Below are positions 24,233-31,271 of a stretch of DNA of 42,134 nt, piece after piece. The position numbers were made by a program, and so were the translations under genes. This DNA comes from Patescibacteria group bacterium (lineage in GTDB: Bacteria; Patescibacteriota; Gracilibacteria; UM-FILTER-43-11). The DNA is taken from NCBI GenBank assembly GCA_018813295.1, contig JAHJBZ010000075.1, positions 1 through 42,134 on the forward strand, written 5' to 3'. Each line of letters begins with the position of its first letter. The stretch's first letter is position 1. The notes below the pieces were generated by a model. It ran no database searches, was not told where the DNA came from, and saw only the letters and a program-made list of their open reading frames with translations.

Positions 24233-24994
24233 ATGATAATCGAGCAAGAATTAACAAATTTAGGCCTTACAAAGGAAGAATCAAAGGTATATCTGTCTAT
24301 ACTCGAGTTAGGCGGATCTTTTGTCAGCGCCATAGCCAGGCGTGCTGGGGTTAATAGATCCACGTGCTACCACACATTGGATAATCTGGTTAAAAAAGGA
24401 CTTGTTAGCTCTTATCAAAAAGGCAAAGTTCTGCATTTTACAGCAGAAGATCCAAACCGCTTTATGCAAATGGCAGAGGAGCGCGTAGAAAAAACAAAAG
24501 ACCTTATCCCCCAGCTTATTTCACTTTCCAACACCCTGGCCTTCAAACCAAAGATTAGGTTTTACGAAGGCATTGAGGGGATTAAAAGTATTTTTGAAGA
24601 CATTTTAACCACGAAAGAAGAAGTACTCGGTTACACAAGTATCAAAGATGTGGGAAAACTTATCCCCGACTACTTTAAACGCTATTGCCATAAGAAAGTA
24701 AAAAACGGTATTAAAACCAGGTACATTACCCCGGCAACAGAAGAAGGCGTAGATATGATCGATGAGTATTATCCAAAAAAATATGACCCAAATTTACTGG
24801 AAGTATTAATGGTTAACCCCAAGGAATTTAACTTTCAAAATGAAATTGCAATCTATGGAAACAAAGTCGCCATTATCTCGTTAAATCCGGACGAATTAAT
24901 CGGCTTAATCATTGAAAGCAAAACCTTTTCAGATAGTATGAAGTCATTTTTTGACCTCGCATGGCTAGGTGCAACTGCATTCGTAGCCCGATAG
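24233..24994 (+). CDS. TrmB2: TrmB-family transcriptional regulator
   Basis: 253 residues, same length as TrmB1 and similar throughout. Winged HTH at about 5-70 (L-G-L-T-K-E-E-S-K-V-Y-L, V-S-A-I-A-R-R-A-G-V-N-R-S-T-C-Y-H-T-L), linker helix A-E-E-R-V-E-K-T-K-D-L, then a sensor-type domain opening I-R-F-Y-E-G-I-E-G-I-K. Conserved endings such as N-P-[KD]-E-[FL] and L-A-W-L-G-A-T occur in both paralogues. It is divergent from CR10 and upstream of pckA, so the array and gluconeogenic flux are candidate targets. The start at 24233 is set by homology with TrmB1; two identical upstream ATGs in the leader repeat are out of frame. Confidence 0.85.
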   Translation: MIIEQELTNLGLTKEESKVYLSILELGGSFVSAIARRAGVNRSTCYHTLDNLVKKGLVSSYQKGKVLHFTAEDPNRFMQMAEERVEKTKDLIPQLISLSNTLAFKPKIRFYEGIEGIKSIFEDILTTKEEVLGYTSIKDVGKLIPDYFKRYCHKKVKNGIKTRYITPATEEGVDMIDEYYPKKYDPNLLEVLMVNPKEFNFQNEIAIYGNKVAIISLNPDELIGLIIESKTFSDSMKSFFDLAWLGATAFVAR

Positions 24995-25019
24995 GATAGA
25001 TTTACTAATATCGAACATG

Positions 25020-25057
25020 GATTTTATAATTTTGAAGTACTTATAAAATATAAAATC
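25020..25057. terminator. AT-rich inverted repeat after TrmB2
   Basis: GATTTTATA (25020-25028) and TATAAAATC (25049-25057) pair perfectly, with AAGTACTT in the loop. Low GC makes a weak terminator; it separates TrmB2 from the pckA promoter. Confidence 0.35.
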
Positions 25058-25085
25058 ATCATTCAACATTATTAAATCAGAATAT

Positions 25086-25115
25086 TTGACGATATTAAGA
25101 AGCCGGGGGTATAGT
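25086..25115 (+). promoter_or_regulatory. Promoter of pckA
   Basis: TTGACG (25086-25091), 18-nt spacer, TATAGT (25110-25115), 25 bp before the pckA ATG. No palindrome is evident. Confidence 0.55.
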
Positions 25116-25140
25116 AAAAAGCGTCCTTAAATAATAAAAA

Positions 25141-26727
25141 ATGTTTTTCGACCCCAAAGAGCTAGAAAAGGTTAATATTTTTGCTAAAGGAAAAGTCTAT
25201 AGCAATTTCAGTTTTGAGCATTTGGTGGAAGAAGCGATTATCAGGCGCGAAGGTAAACTAAGTAACACAGGGGCATTGGCAGTTAAAACAGGACGTTACA
25301 CCGGGCGGGCAGCAAAAGCTCGTTTTATTGTTAAAGATAAATTTAAGAATGAAATTGATTGGGGGGAAGTTAATAAACCGATTAGCCAAGAAGTTTTTGA
25401 TCATCTTTACCAAAAAGTCACAAAATATCTTTCAGAAAAAGACACATTATTCGTTTTCGACGGATATGCCGGAGCCGACAAAAAACATAGCCTTAACGTG
25501 AGAGTGGTTAATGAGCTTGCCAGCCAAAACCTATGTATCAGAAACATGCTTCTTCGTTATAAGCACGAGGAATTAAAAAACTTCAAACCGGATTTTACAT
25601 TATTGGTTGCCCCGAACTGTAAATCCGATCCGGATACGGACGGAACCGGTACCGACGCCTTTGTGATTATCAATTTAAGTAAAAAAATAATCTTAATTGG
25701 AGGAACCGGATATGCAGGAGAGATGAAAAAATCAATCTTCTCAGTTATGAATTTTTTGATGCCAAAACAAGGCGTACTACCAATGCACTGTGCTGCAAAT
25801 GCAACTGAAGATGGTGATATGGCTTTATTTTTTGGACTTTCTGGTACAGGAAAAACAACCCTTTCAACCGATAAAAAAAGAAAGCTGATCGGGGATGACG
25901 AGCACGGATGGAGTAAGGATGGAGTTTTTAATTTCGAAGGTGGTTGTTATGCAAAATGTTACAAATTGGAACAAAAGCATGAACCACAAATCTACAAAGC
26001 CATGCAATTTAAAGCGGTGGTAGAAAATGCAATCATGAATCCGCTGGATAGAACTTTTGATTTCTACGACAAAAGTATTACTGAAAATGGAAGAATTTCA
26101 TATCCGTTAGACTTTATTCCAAACGCAGTTAGATCAGGACTGGGCGGACATCCAAAAACAATCATCTTTTTAACAGCCGATGCATTCGGAGTGCTTCCAC
26201 CTGTTGCAAAATTAAATGACAAGCAAGCCATCTATCATTTCCTATCTGGATACACCAGTAAGCTAGCGGGGACGGAGGATGGGATCGTGGAACCGCTTGC
26301 AGTTTTCTCCCAATTCTTCGGAGCTCCATTTATGCCATGTCATCCTCATGTATATGCTGACCTTTTTGGTAAGTATCTAAAAAAATATAAACCAAATGTC
26401 TTCCTTATCAACACCGGCTGGACAGGTGGGGGTTTTGGAATTGGCAAACGCATAAGCATCAAAAATTCACGTGCAATGGTAAATGCAGCTCTTGATGGAA
26501 AATTTGATAAAGTGAAATATAAAACACATCCAATTTTTAATTTAGATATGCCAGCAGCCTGCCCACAAGTAGATGCAAAAATACTGGAACCATCAAACAC
26601 CTGGAAAAATAAAGACGAATACAAAAAACAAGCCAACAAACTCGCAAAACTATTCACCGAAAACTTCAAACGCTTCAAAAACATCCCAAGTACAATTGTT
26701 GAGGCTGGGCCTCATCCTGTTAAATAA
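25141..26727 (+). CDS. pckA: Phosphoenolpyruvate carboxykinase (ATP)
   Basis: 528 residues, the usual length of the ATP-dependent cytosolic enzyme (oxaloacetate + ATP to PEP + CO2 + ADP). The kinase P-loop G-L-S-G-T-G-K-T-T is at residues 232-240; the metal and nucleotide motif G-D-D-E-H-G-W is at 251-257, followed by F-N-F-E-G-G-C-Y-A-K. The oxaloacetate-binding arginine region G-R-Y-T-G-R-A-A-K lies near residue 50, and G-G-H-P-K-T-I-I-F-L-T-A-D-A-F-G-V-L-P-P further on. All catalytic motifs are present. It has its own promoter downstream of TrmB2 and converges with CR12, the stops being 2 bp apart. Such an enzyme is notable in a genome expected to lack a full citrate cycle. Confidence 0.95.
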   Translation: MFFDPKELEKVNIFAKGKVYSNFSFEHLVEEAIIRREGKLSNTGALAVKTGRYTGRAAKARFIVKDKFKNEIDWGEVNKPISQEVFDHLYQKVTKYLSEKDTLFVFDGYAGADKKHSLNVRVVNELASQNLCIRNMLLRYKHEELKNFKPDFTLLVAPNCKSDPDTDGTGTDAFVIINLSKKIILIGGTGYAGEMKKSIFSVMNFLMPKQGVLPMHCAANATEDGDMALFFGLSGTGKTTLSTDKKRKLIGDDEHGWSKDGVFNFEGGCYAKCYKLEQKHEPQIYKAMQFKAVVENAIMNPLDRTFDFYDKSITENGRISYPLDFIPNAVRSGLGGHPKTIIFLTADAFGVLPPVAKLNDKQAIYHFLSGYTSKLAGTEDGIVEPLAVFSQFFGAPFMPCHPHVYADLFGKYLKKYKPNVFLINTGWTGGGFGIGKRISIKNSRAMVNAALDGKFDKVKYKTHPIFNLDMPAACPQVDAKILEPSNTWKNKDEYKKQANKLAKLFTENFKRFKNIPSTIVEAGPHPVK

Positions 26728-26729
26728 AT

Positions 26730-26999
26730 CTAATTTACTTCATTATAATAACACTCCTCACAATAAATAATGTAAGGAGAATTTTTTGGATATGTGCTTT
26801 CCAGATCTTTGTCGCACTTATCACATTTACGCTGATACAATTTACGCTCATTCCTTAAAGATTTTCGTCTGTTCCTGCGGCATTCATGGCAGTTAGAAGG
26901 TGTGGGAAGTTTCTTTTTTTCATAAAAAGACTGTTCCTGGGGAATAATTAAAAATTCTTTTTTACATCCCTGACATTTTTTTGTGACACTATCCTTCAT
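26730..26999 (-). CDS. CR12: stand-alone double zinc-ribbon domain
   Basis: 89 residues equal to one terminal domain of the CR family and nothing else. Both zinc sites are complete: C-Q-G-C with C-H-E-C-R-R, and C-D-K-C with Y-C-E-E-C-Y. It mixes features of both ends: I-I-P-Q-E-Q-S-F-Y and the ending C-E-E-C-Y-Y-N-E-V-N are like the C-terminal domain, R-N-E-R-K-L-Y-Q-R-K-C like the N-terminal one. It begins 10 bp after the CR11 stop and is surely cotranscribed. It may act as a separate domain beside CR11, or be a relic of a broken longer gene. Its stop converges on pckA with 2 bp between. Confidence 0.7.
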   Translation of the reverse strand: MKDSVTKKCQGCKKEFLIIPQEQSFYEKKKLPTPSNCHECRRNRRKSLRNERKLYQRKCDKCDKDLESTYPKNSPYIIYCEECYYNEVN

Positions 27000-27009
27000 G
27001 CTAAATTAT

Positions 27010-28257
27010 TTAACCAATATTTTGCCAATAACAATCTAAACAATAAACAATATGTGGGTTGTCTGGCGAATAAGTTGTAATAAGAGGATTTTTGCATCCC
27101 CCACATTCCCTTTTATACATTTTACGTTCATTTCTTAGATCGATCCTTTGTTCAGCTCTGCAATTTGGACAATAAATTGGAAGTATAATATCCATTTTTT
27201 TATAAAAACCAATCTCGTCTTCGGTAATTTCAAAATTATCTCCACATAAAGTACAACTGCGACCCAATTGATCGTCAGACACACTAACAACATCTCTATC
27301 TAGATCTTTAAAAAGAAGATCGTAGAGTGCATAAATACCTTTTTCTCTCAAAATATCGATAATTTCTTTTGTTGTCTTTTTATAAAAATCCTCATCTACT
27401 TTTTGATTTAAAATATAATATCCATCTTCTTTGCTCTTTATATAATGACAACCAAAAAGATTCTTGGATTCAAAACAATTAGTGCAATATTGACTATCTT
27501 TTAAATTCCCACACCAATATAAATGCTTACAATTAAAGAGGTAGTGGGAGTAAGCTATGTCATAACATAAATCCATACCAGTAGGAATTGGACCACAATC
27601 CCAACTGTCTTTTGTACCCATATCCAAATTAGCCTGATAAATATAACCGCTATCCTCTGTGTGGCGGGTATCAAAACATCTATAACAATTTTTACTATGA
27701 TAAATATAATCACCAGTACAGTTTTGGGTATCGAATTGATGAACAAATTTACGAGGAATTTCTCTCTTTAATACTTCTAATTTTTTATCAATTTCCTCTA
27801 AAATTTTTGGATTGGAGAAATCTAAAGTTTCCAAAGCTTTTTCATAATCTTCCTGTGAATGTTTTTTATTGAATATGTAATACTCTTTATCCCTAAGCCC
27901 AACACATCCGATGCAATGCTTACATCTTCTCAAATCATATGAAAAATGAATATCCTCGCAGTTCACGGAATCTTGGCAGTAATTAGAGTCATAACAATTA
28001 TTACAATCAACACATTCATAACAAAGTTCACACTGCTCACAAAAAGCGCAATCGGTGCAGTTGGTAAGTGCACGACTATCTTCACAATAATAAGCATCAC
28101 GACAATTACCGGAGTTAAAACACATGTAAGAATCTTTGGATACAGTAATAATGTCTCCATAATCACAATTTTCACTCCCCCTAGACCAAGAACCACACTG
28201 AGGTGATTTCAAATACAAATCCCGAAAATCCTGTATGAAGTTTTCTGAATTAATCAA
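27010..28257 (-). CDS. CR11: N-terminally short member of the cysteine-rich family
   Basis: 415 residues with about 36 cysteines. The N-terminal zinc-ribbon domain is absent: the frame opens with TTG at 28257, two codons after a stop, just where relatives have S-R-P-F-F-E-Q-F. The first solenoid has the densest lattice of the family, a run of C-x2-C steps (C-T-D-C-A-F-C-E-Q-C-E-L-C) with all spacings multiples of three from N-C-D-Y onward. The second block is looser. The C-terminal domain has both zinc sites complete (C-T-L-C with C-P-N-C-R; C-G-G-C with Y-C-L-D-C-Y). It lies between the tRNA and CR12. It is either a natural short form or a 5'-truncated gene; the intact 415-codon frame favours the first. 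Confidence 0.65.
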   Translation of the reverse strand: MINSENFIQDFRDLYLKSPQCGSWSRGSENCDYGDIITVSKDSYMCFNSGNCRDAYYCEDSRALTNCTDCAFCEQCELCYECVDCNNCYDSNYCQDSVNCEDIHFSYDLRRCKHCIGCVGLRDKEYYIFNKKHSQEDYEKALETLDFSNPKILEEIDKKLEVLKREIPRKFVHQFDTQNCTGDYIYHSKNCYRCFDTRHTEDSGYIYQANLDMGTKDSWDCGPIPTGMDLCYDIAYSHYLFNCKHLYWCGNLKDSQYCTNCFESKNLFGCHYIKSKEDGYYILNQKVDEDFYKKTTKEIIDILREKGIYALYDLLFKDLDRDVVSVSDDQLGRSCTLCGDNFEITEDEIGFYKKMDIILPIYCPNCRAEQRIDLRNERKMYKRECGGCKNPLITTYSPDNPHIVYCLDCYWQNIG

Positions 28258-28262
28258 AATCT

Positions 28263-28297
28263 AAAATCGTAAATCGCTAATCATAAATCTTAAATCA
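28263..28297. repeat. Period-7 array after the tRNA 3' end
   Basis: Five units: AAAATCG, TAAATCG, CTAATCA, TAAATCT, TAAATCA. It lies between the tRNA 3' end and the CR11 start. Confidence 0.75.
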
Positions 28298-28305
28298 AAA
28301 GGTGG

Positions 28306-28380
28306 TGGTGGCCCCGACAGGAATCGAACCTGTATCTAAGCCTTAGGAGTGCCTTATTCTATCCGTTGAACTACGGGGTC
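28306..28380 (-). tRNA. tRNA-Arg (anticodon CCU), CCA encoded
   Basis: On the minus strand: acceptor GACCCCG with CGGGGCC, D arm GTTC/GAAT, anticodon loop CTCCTAA, four-base variable loop, T arm ACAGG-TTCGATT-CCTGT, then A and encoded CCA. Two mismatches appear: A-C at acceptor pair 2:71 and A-G at anticodon-stem pair 31:39. The remaining pairs are good and the T loop is canonical, so it is probably functional. It reads AGG codons. Confidence 0.88.
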
Positions 28381-28383
28381 ATG

Positions 28384-28418
28384 TTCAATTTACAATTTAC
28401 ATTTTTCAATTTACAAAA
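28384..28418. repeat. Period-7 array between the tRNA and the MBL-fold gene
   Basis: Units TTCAATT, TACAATT, TACATTT, TTCAATT, TACAAAA. Complementary in character to the array at 28454-28481, so the two can pair across a 35-bp centre. Confidence 0.75.
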
Positions 28419-28453
28419 GAAACCCAAATCTTCTAAAAAACCGGAAAATTTTT

Positions 28454-28481
28454 AAATTGTAAATTTAAAATTGTAAATTAG
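28454..28481. repeat. Period-7 array at the 3' end of the MBL-fold gene
   Basis: Units AAATTGT, AAATTTA, AAATTGT, AAATTAG. The array includes the stop codon of the gene ending at 28478. Confidence 0.75.
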
Positions 28482-29119
28482 TTTGCTGACTCTAAGACGA
28501 CAACCTTTGAGTTATCCTCAGGAAGCTCACTCTTTTTAACAACAAAAGAATCAACCGGCTCAGTATTCTTTGCAGCCATAACGGACAAAAACTCCTCAAG
28601 ACTTGCAAGGTTACGATTACTTCCCTCGGTGTGGTATGTCATTGGAATAATAATGCGAGGTTCTATTTGCTCAATAATCTCTTTTGCCTTTTTAGCATCA
28701 ACGGATTCAGTTTTACCAGCAGGAACAAATAAAACATCAACATCCCCTACTTGTTCTAATTGCTCAGGAGTAAGCTTTGTTCCCTGTGCTCCCAAATGAC
28801 AAAAACGAATACCATTGAAGTTGATTGTAAAAATAACATTCTCAAGCTGCTCTTTGTCTTCTTTTGTATTATGGAAAGAATGAATACCTTTAAAATGAAC
28901 TCCTAAAGTCTCATACTCCCCTGGCCAATTAAGAACCATAGGGTTGCCATCAACTACATCTTTAGCACTATGAGCTTTGCTATCAAAACTAATAGTAACA
29001 ACATTTGCGGTTAATTTTGGCATTTTTAAACCAATGCTCTCATCGTACGGATCTGTAACAATTACAGTTTTTCCATCTTTAATAGAAAAGCAGGCATGGC
29101 CGTGGAACTTGATTTCCAT
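28478..29119 (-). CDS. Metallo-beta-lactamase-fold protein lacking the metal motif
   Basis: 213 residues of the small MBL-fold type: start M-E-I-K-F-H-G-H-A-C-F, then V-I-V-T-D-P-Y-D-E-S-I-G-L-K, G-E-Y-E, and C-H-L-G. The diagnostic H-x-H-x-D-H that binds the two metals is replaced by F-D-S-K-A-H at residues 45-50, and the later H-L-G-D aspartate is alanine (H-L-G-A). Only isolated ligand histidines remain (H50, H112-type, and the C-terminal T-Y-H). Metal-dependent hydrolysis is therefore unlikely; a binding or structural role is inferred. An extended -10 box is upstream. It is the last protein gene of the minus-strand block and need not share function with the surface genes. Confidence 0.75.
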   Translation of the reverse strand: MEIKFHGHACFSIKDGKTVIVTDPYDESIGLKMPKLTANVVTISFDSKAHSAKDVVDGNPMVLNWPGEYETLGVHFKGIHSFHNTKEDKEQLENVIFTINFNGIRFCHLGAQGTKLTPEQLEQVGDVDVLFVPAGKTESVDAKKAKEIIEQIEPRIIIPMTYHTEGSNRNLASLEEFLSVMAAKNTEPVDSFVVKKSELPEDNSKVVVLESAN

Positions 29120-29149
29120 AATTTTGTTTAAGTTAAAAGACCGAGAGAT

Positions 29150-29158
29150 ATTCTAGCA
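29150..29158 (-). promoter_or_regulatory. Extended -10 promoter of the MBL-fold gene
   Basis: Minus strand TGCTAGAAT (29158-29150): an extended -10 box with no clear -35, 31 bp before the ATG. Suggests the gene is separate from the surface operon. Confidence 0.4.
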
Positions 29159-29192
29159 CACTCTCTTGATAACTAAAAACAAATTCGTAACC

Positions 29193-29227
29193 CACTAGGA
29201 ACCAGGAACTAGACACTAGGCACAAAA
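29193..29227. repeat. Period-7 array at the 3' end of the 29228 gene
   Basis: Units CACTAGG, AACCAGG, AACTAGA, CACTAGG, CACAAAA, directly abutting the stop codon at 29228. Confidence 0.8.
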
Positions 29228-30076
29228 TTATGCTCGAGCAATTTTTAACATTCTCCAACCAAGCAAACTAACAAAAGCAAGTGCTAAAGCAATAAGCAAT
29301 GATTCTTTAGGACCAGAATCAGGTGTGGTACTTACAGTAGAAAGCTGAGCACTATAATCTGCAGTAGTTGTAGCCGCAGCTAATTGTGCCTGATATTGAG
29401 CTGTATTTTGAAGTAAAGCTTCCTGCGGTGTAATTGTAACAGTGTGGGTATTAATACGATAACCGGTTGTTGTTTGGCCAAGAGTAGTAGTAGCTGCTGC
29501 GGCTGTATCACTTGCAGCGGGACGTAAATCCCCTTCGGATATCTCATCAGCAACTATTGCAGTAAGATCCTCCAGCGCTTCACCAGTTGCCTCACCTTGC
29601 TCTTTAAATTCAGCAATTTGCTGACTTAGTTCCTCAAGTAACTGACGATTTGCATCGAGTTCTGCTTCTAAGTCAGATGTACCTTCTTCGCCTTCACCAC
29701 CTTCTGTAACTACAGGTTCTATTTGGATGCTGACAGCCTCTGTTTCTGCTTCGACAACAACACCTTCCAAAGCATCTTCACCGGTATCTGTTTCTGCCGG
29801 AACTGTCTCAGTAGTATCGGTAACACCTTCATCAGCAATATCATCTGGAACTATATTAAGGCCTTCATACTGATCAAATAAATTCCCCTGCAAGAGCGAA
29901 GCCATTTGATTGGGGGCAACTAATGCAAATGTAAAAATTACTAAAACAACAAAACCGGCTCCCCAAAAGAGTTTATTTTTTACAGGACCTTGTTTTGATT
30001 TCTTTGGGGTTTTAGAAACCGGTGTATGAACAGTTTCTTCCGGAATAGTTACCCAATGTGATGATTTCTTAGCCAT
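29228..30076 (-). CDS. Membrane-anchored acidic surface protein, unknown family
   Basis: 282 residues. A basic N-terminus leads into V-K-N-K-L-F-W-G-A-G and a transmembrane segment (about 33-53), the same N-terminal anchor style as the 1738-residue protein (R-N-K-L-F-I-G-L-G). Then comes a long acidic, Thr/Glu-rich region, a short predicted coiled coil around residues 130-170 (A-N-R-Q-L-L-E-E-L-S-Q-Q-I-A-E-F) and an Ala/Thr-rich stretch. The end has T-P-D-S-G-P, a hydrophobic segment and basic residues, resembling a sortase-type tail. No enzymatic motif was recognised. It is in line with the cohesin-type protein genes upstream and is probably part of the same surface assembly. Confidence 0.55.
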   Translation of the reverse strand: MAKKSSHWVTIPEETVHTPVSKTPKKSKQGPVKNKLFWGAGFVVLVIFTFALVAPNQMASLLQGNLFDQYEGLNIVPDDIADEGVTDTTETVPAETDTGEDALEGVVVEAETEAVSIQIEPVVTEGGEGEEGTSDLEAELDANRQLLEELSQQIAEFKEQGEATGEALEDLTAIVADEISEGDLRPAASDTAAAATTTLGQTTTGYRINTHTVTITPQEALLQNTAQYQAQLAAATTTADYSAQLSTVSTTPDSGPKESLLIALALAFVSLLGWRMLKIARA

Positions 30077-30118
30077 TTTGTTTTTATTTAATTAATTTGA
30101 AATTTAAAAATTTGAAAA

Positions 30119-30158
30119 TTTTGTTGTTTTGTTATTTCGTCGTTTCGTCGTAACGTCG
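30119..30158. repeat. Period-8 array at the 3' end of the 30132 gene
   Basis: Units TTTTGTTG, TTTTGTTA, TTTCGTCG, TTTCGTCG, TAACGTCG. It covers the last codons and stop, so the repeat encodes the protein's charged tail (D-E-T-T-K). Confidence 0.8.
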
Positions 30159-31193
30159 TTTACGAAACATAAGTGTTCCGCCAAGTCCAACGGCAGAAAA
30201 AACAACCCATCCAACTAGCGGACCATTTTGCGGCTGTTCAGGAATAGCTGCAAGCAAGGCTGCCATTACATCCTCCCATGGAGAAGTTGAACTAAGCGGT
30301 TCATTAACAATTATTCCAACTTCATCAGAATAATCACTTTCTCGATTTATTTGATCATAAGCAGTAATTGCAAAATAATAAGTTTCACCGTTATTAAGGC
30401 CATCAATGCGATAGCTATTAACATTGGTTATTGTTCGACGTCTTGAATACTGGCCACTGGTCTTGCCATAATAAATATTATAACCCATTAATTCCGGTTC
30501 ATCTGATTCATCCCATTTTAAATCCACATAACCGGATCCTGTGTTTGCCCTCAGATTTTGAGGGCGCTCAAGATTTGCATAACCATTTCCTCCAATATCT
30601 ACTATAGTTACAATTGGTTCAGGTTCTGTTGTAGTTGTAATCGTTGCAGCTGAAGCACCACCATTTAATTGAACGGTAACTGAATCCGGTTTTTCGGAAA
30701 GGATATTAACCGGGAAACCATCTTCAATAATATTCACACTTGTATGGCCGAGTTCAGTAACCTGATAATCATGAGGACTGATAACAGTTGTCACAGGATT
30801 CTGAGTTTTAACTTTAAAGCGGACTGTGGCAACAGTAGTTTCAGCATCGGTTACACCACCGCTAATATTTGATCGGCCGATCTTGGCATATCCCTCGGTT
30901 GAACTGAAATTATCCTCACCGGGGGCAGACAATGTAAAAAGAGAATCATCAGTAGAAACACTAACTCCTTCTAGGGCATTGGTGTCGTATGTTAACCATG
31001 AGCGAACAGAAATAACGTTCTGCTGCCCTGGGTTTTTGAGTACAACATCAACATCAAACTCATCACCATAATTTGCTTGTGTAACAACTGACTGCAGTTC
31101 AAGCACAGCATCACCCTGCTGAGCAAAAGTAAACAAATTACTGGCAAATAACAAAGTTATTATTACTGTGATGATTAAAATATTTCTTTTCAT
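30132..31193 (-). CDS. Cohesin-like + fibronectin III surface protein
   Basis: 353 residues from the ATG at 31193 (an upstream TTG would add 8). A signal peptide covers residues 1-25. A cohesin-like domain follows (about 26-175): Y-G-D-E-F-D-V-D-V-V-L-K-N, S-W-L-T-Y-D-T-N-A-L-E-G-V-S-V, and an ending Y-Q-V-T-E-L-G-H-T-S-V-N. A fibronectin III domain lies at about 206-296 (P-Q-N-L-R-A, V-D-L-K-W-D, Y-Y-F-A-I-T-A-Y-D). The tail is P-Q-N-G-P, a hydrophobic segment (about 322-341) and R-K-R-R. Cohesins bind dockerins, and two dockerin-bearing proteins lie just upstream. The cohesin part is paralogous to the lipoprotein at 31241. Fold calls are by eye. Confidence 0.7.
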   Translation of the reverse strand: MKRNILIITVIITLLFASNLFTFAQQGDAVLELQSVVTQANYGDEFDVDVVLKNPGQQNVISVRSWLTYDTNALEGVSVSTDDSLFTLSAPGEDNFSSTEGYAKIGRSNISGGVTDAETTVATVRFKVKTQNPVTTVISPHDYQVTELGHTSVNIIEDGFPVNILSEKPDSVTVQLNGGASAATITTTTEPEPIVTIVDIGGNGYANLERPQNLRANTGSGYVDLKWDESDEPELMGYNIYYGKTSGQYSRRRTITNVNSYRIDGLNNGETYYFAITAYDQINRESDYSDEVGIIVNEPLSSTSPWEDVMAALLAAIPEQPQNGPLVGWVVFSAVGLGGTLMFRKRRYDETTK

Positions 31194-31208
31194 GATATTT
31201 CTAATTAG

Positions 31209-31271
31209 AAAATTCAAAATTCAAGATTCAAAATTAATTTTTAATTTTCTAATTTTGAATTTTGAATTATT
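31209..31271. repeat. Period-7 array at the 3' end of the 31241 gene
   Basis: Nine units, from AAAATTC, AAAATTC, AAGATTC, AAAATTA to AATTTTG, AATTTTG, AATTATT. The two halves are also complementary, so the array can form a hairpin. It encodes the last residues of the lipoprotein (I-Q-N-S-K-L-E-N). Confidence 0.8.

Noticed and set aside
24166-24354. 62-residue reading frame starting in the second leader repeat
   Set aside because: It is a product of the 67-bp duplication and runs out of frame into TrmB2; kept only as a possible upstream frame, not a gene.
28258-28481. Short direct repeats as a CRISPR array
   Set aside because: Units are 7 bp, contiguous and degenerate, with no spacers and no cas genes.
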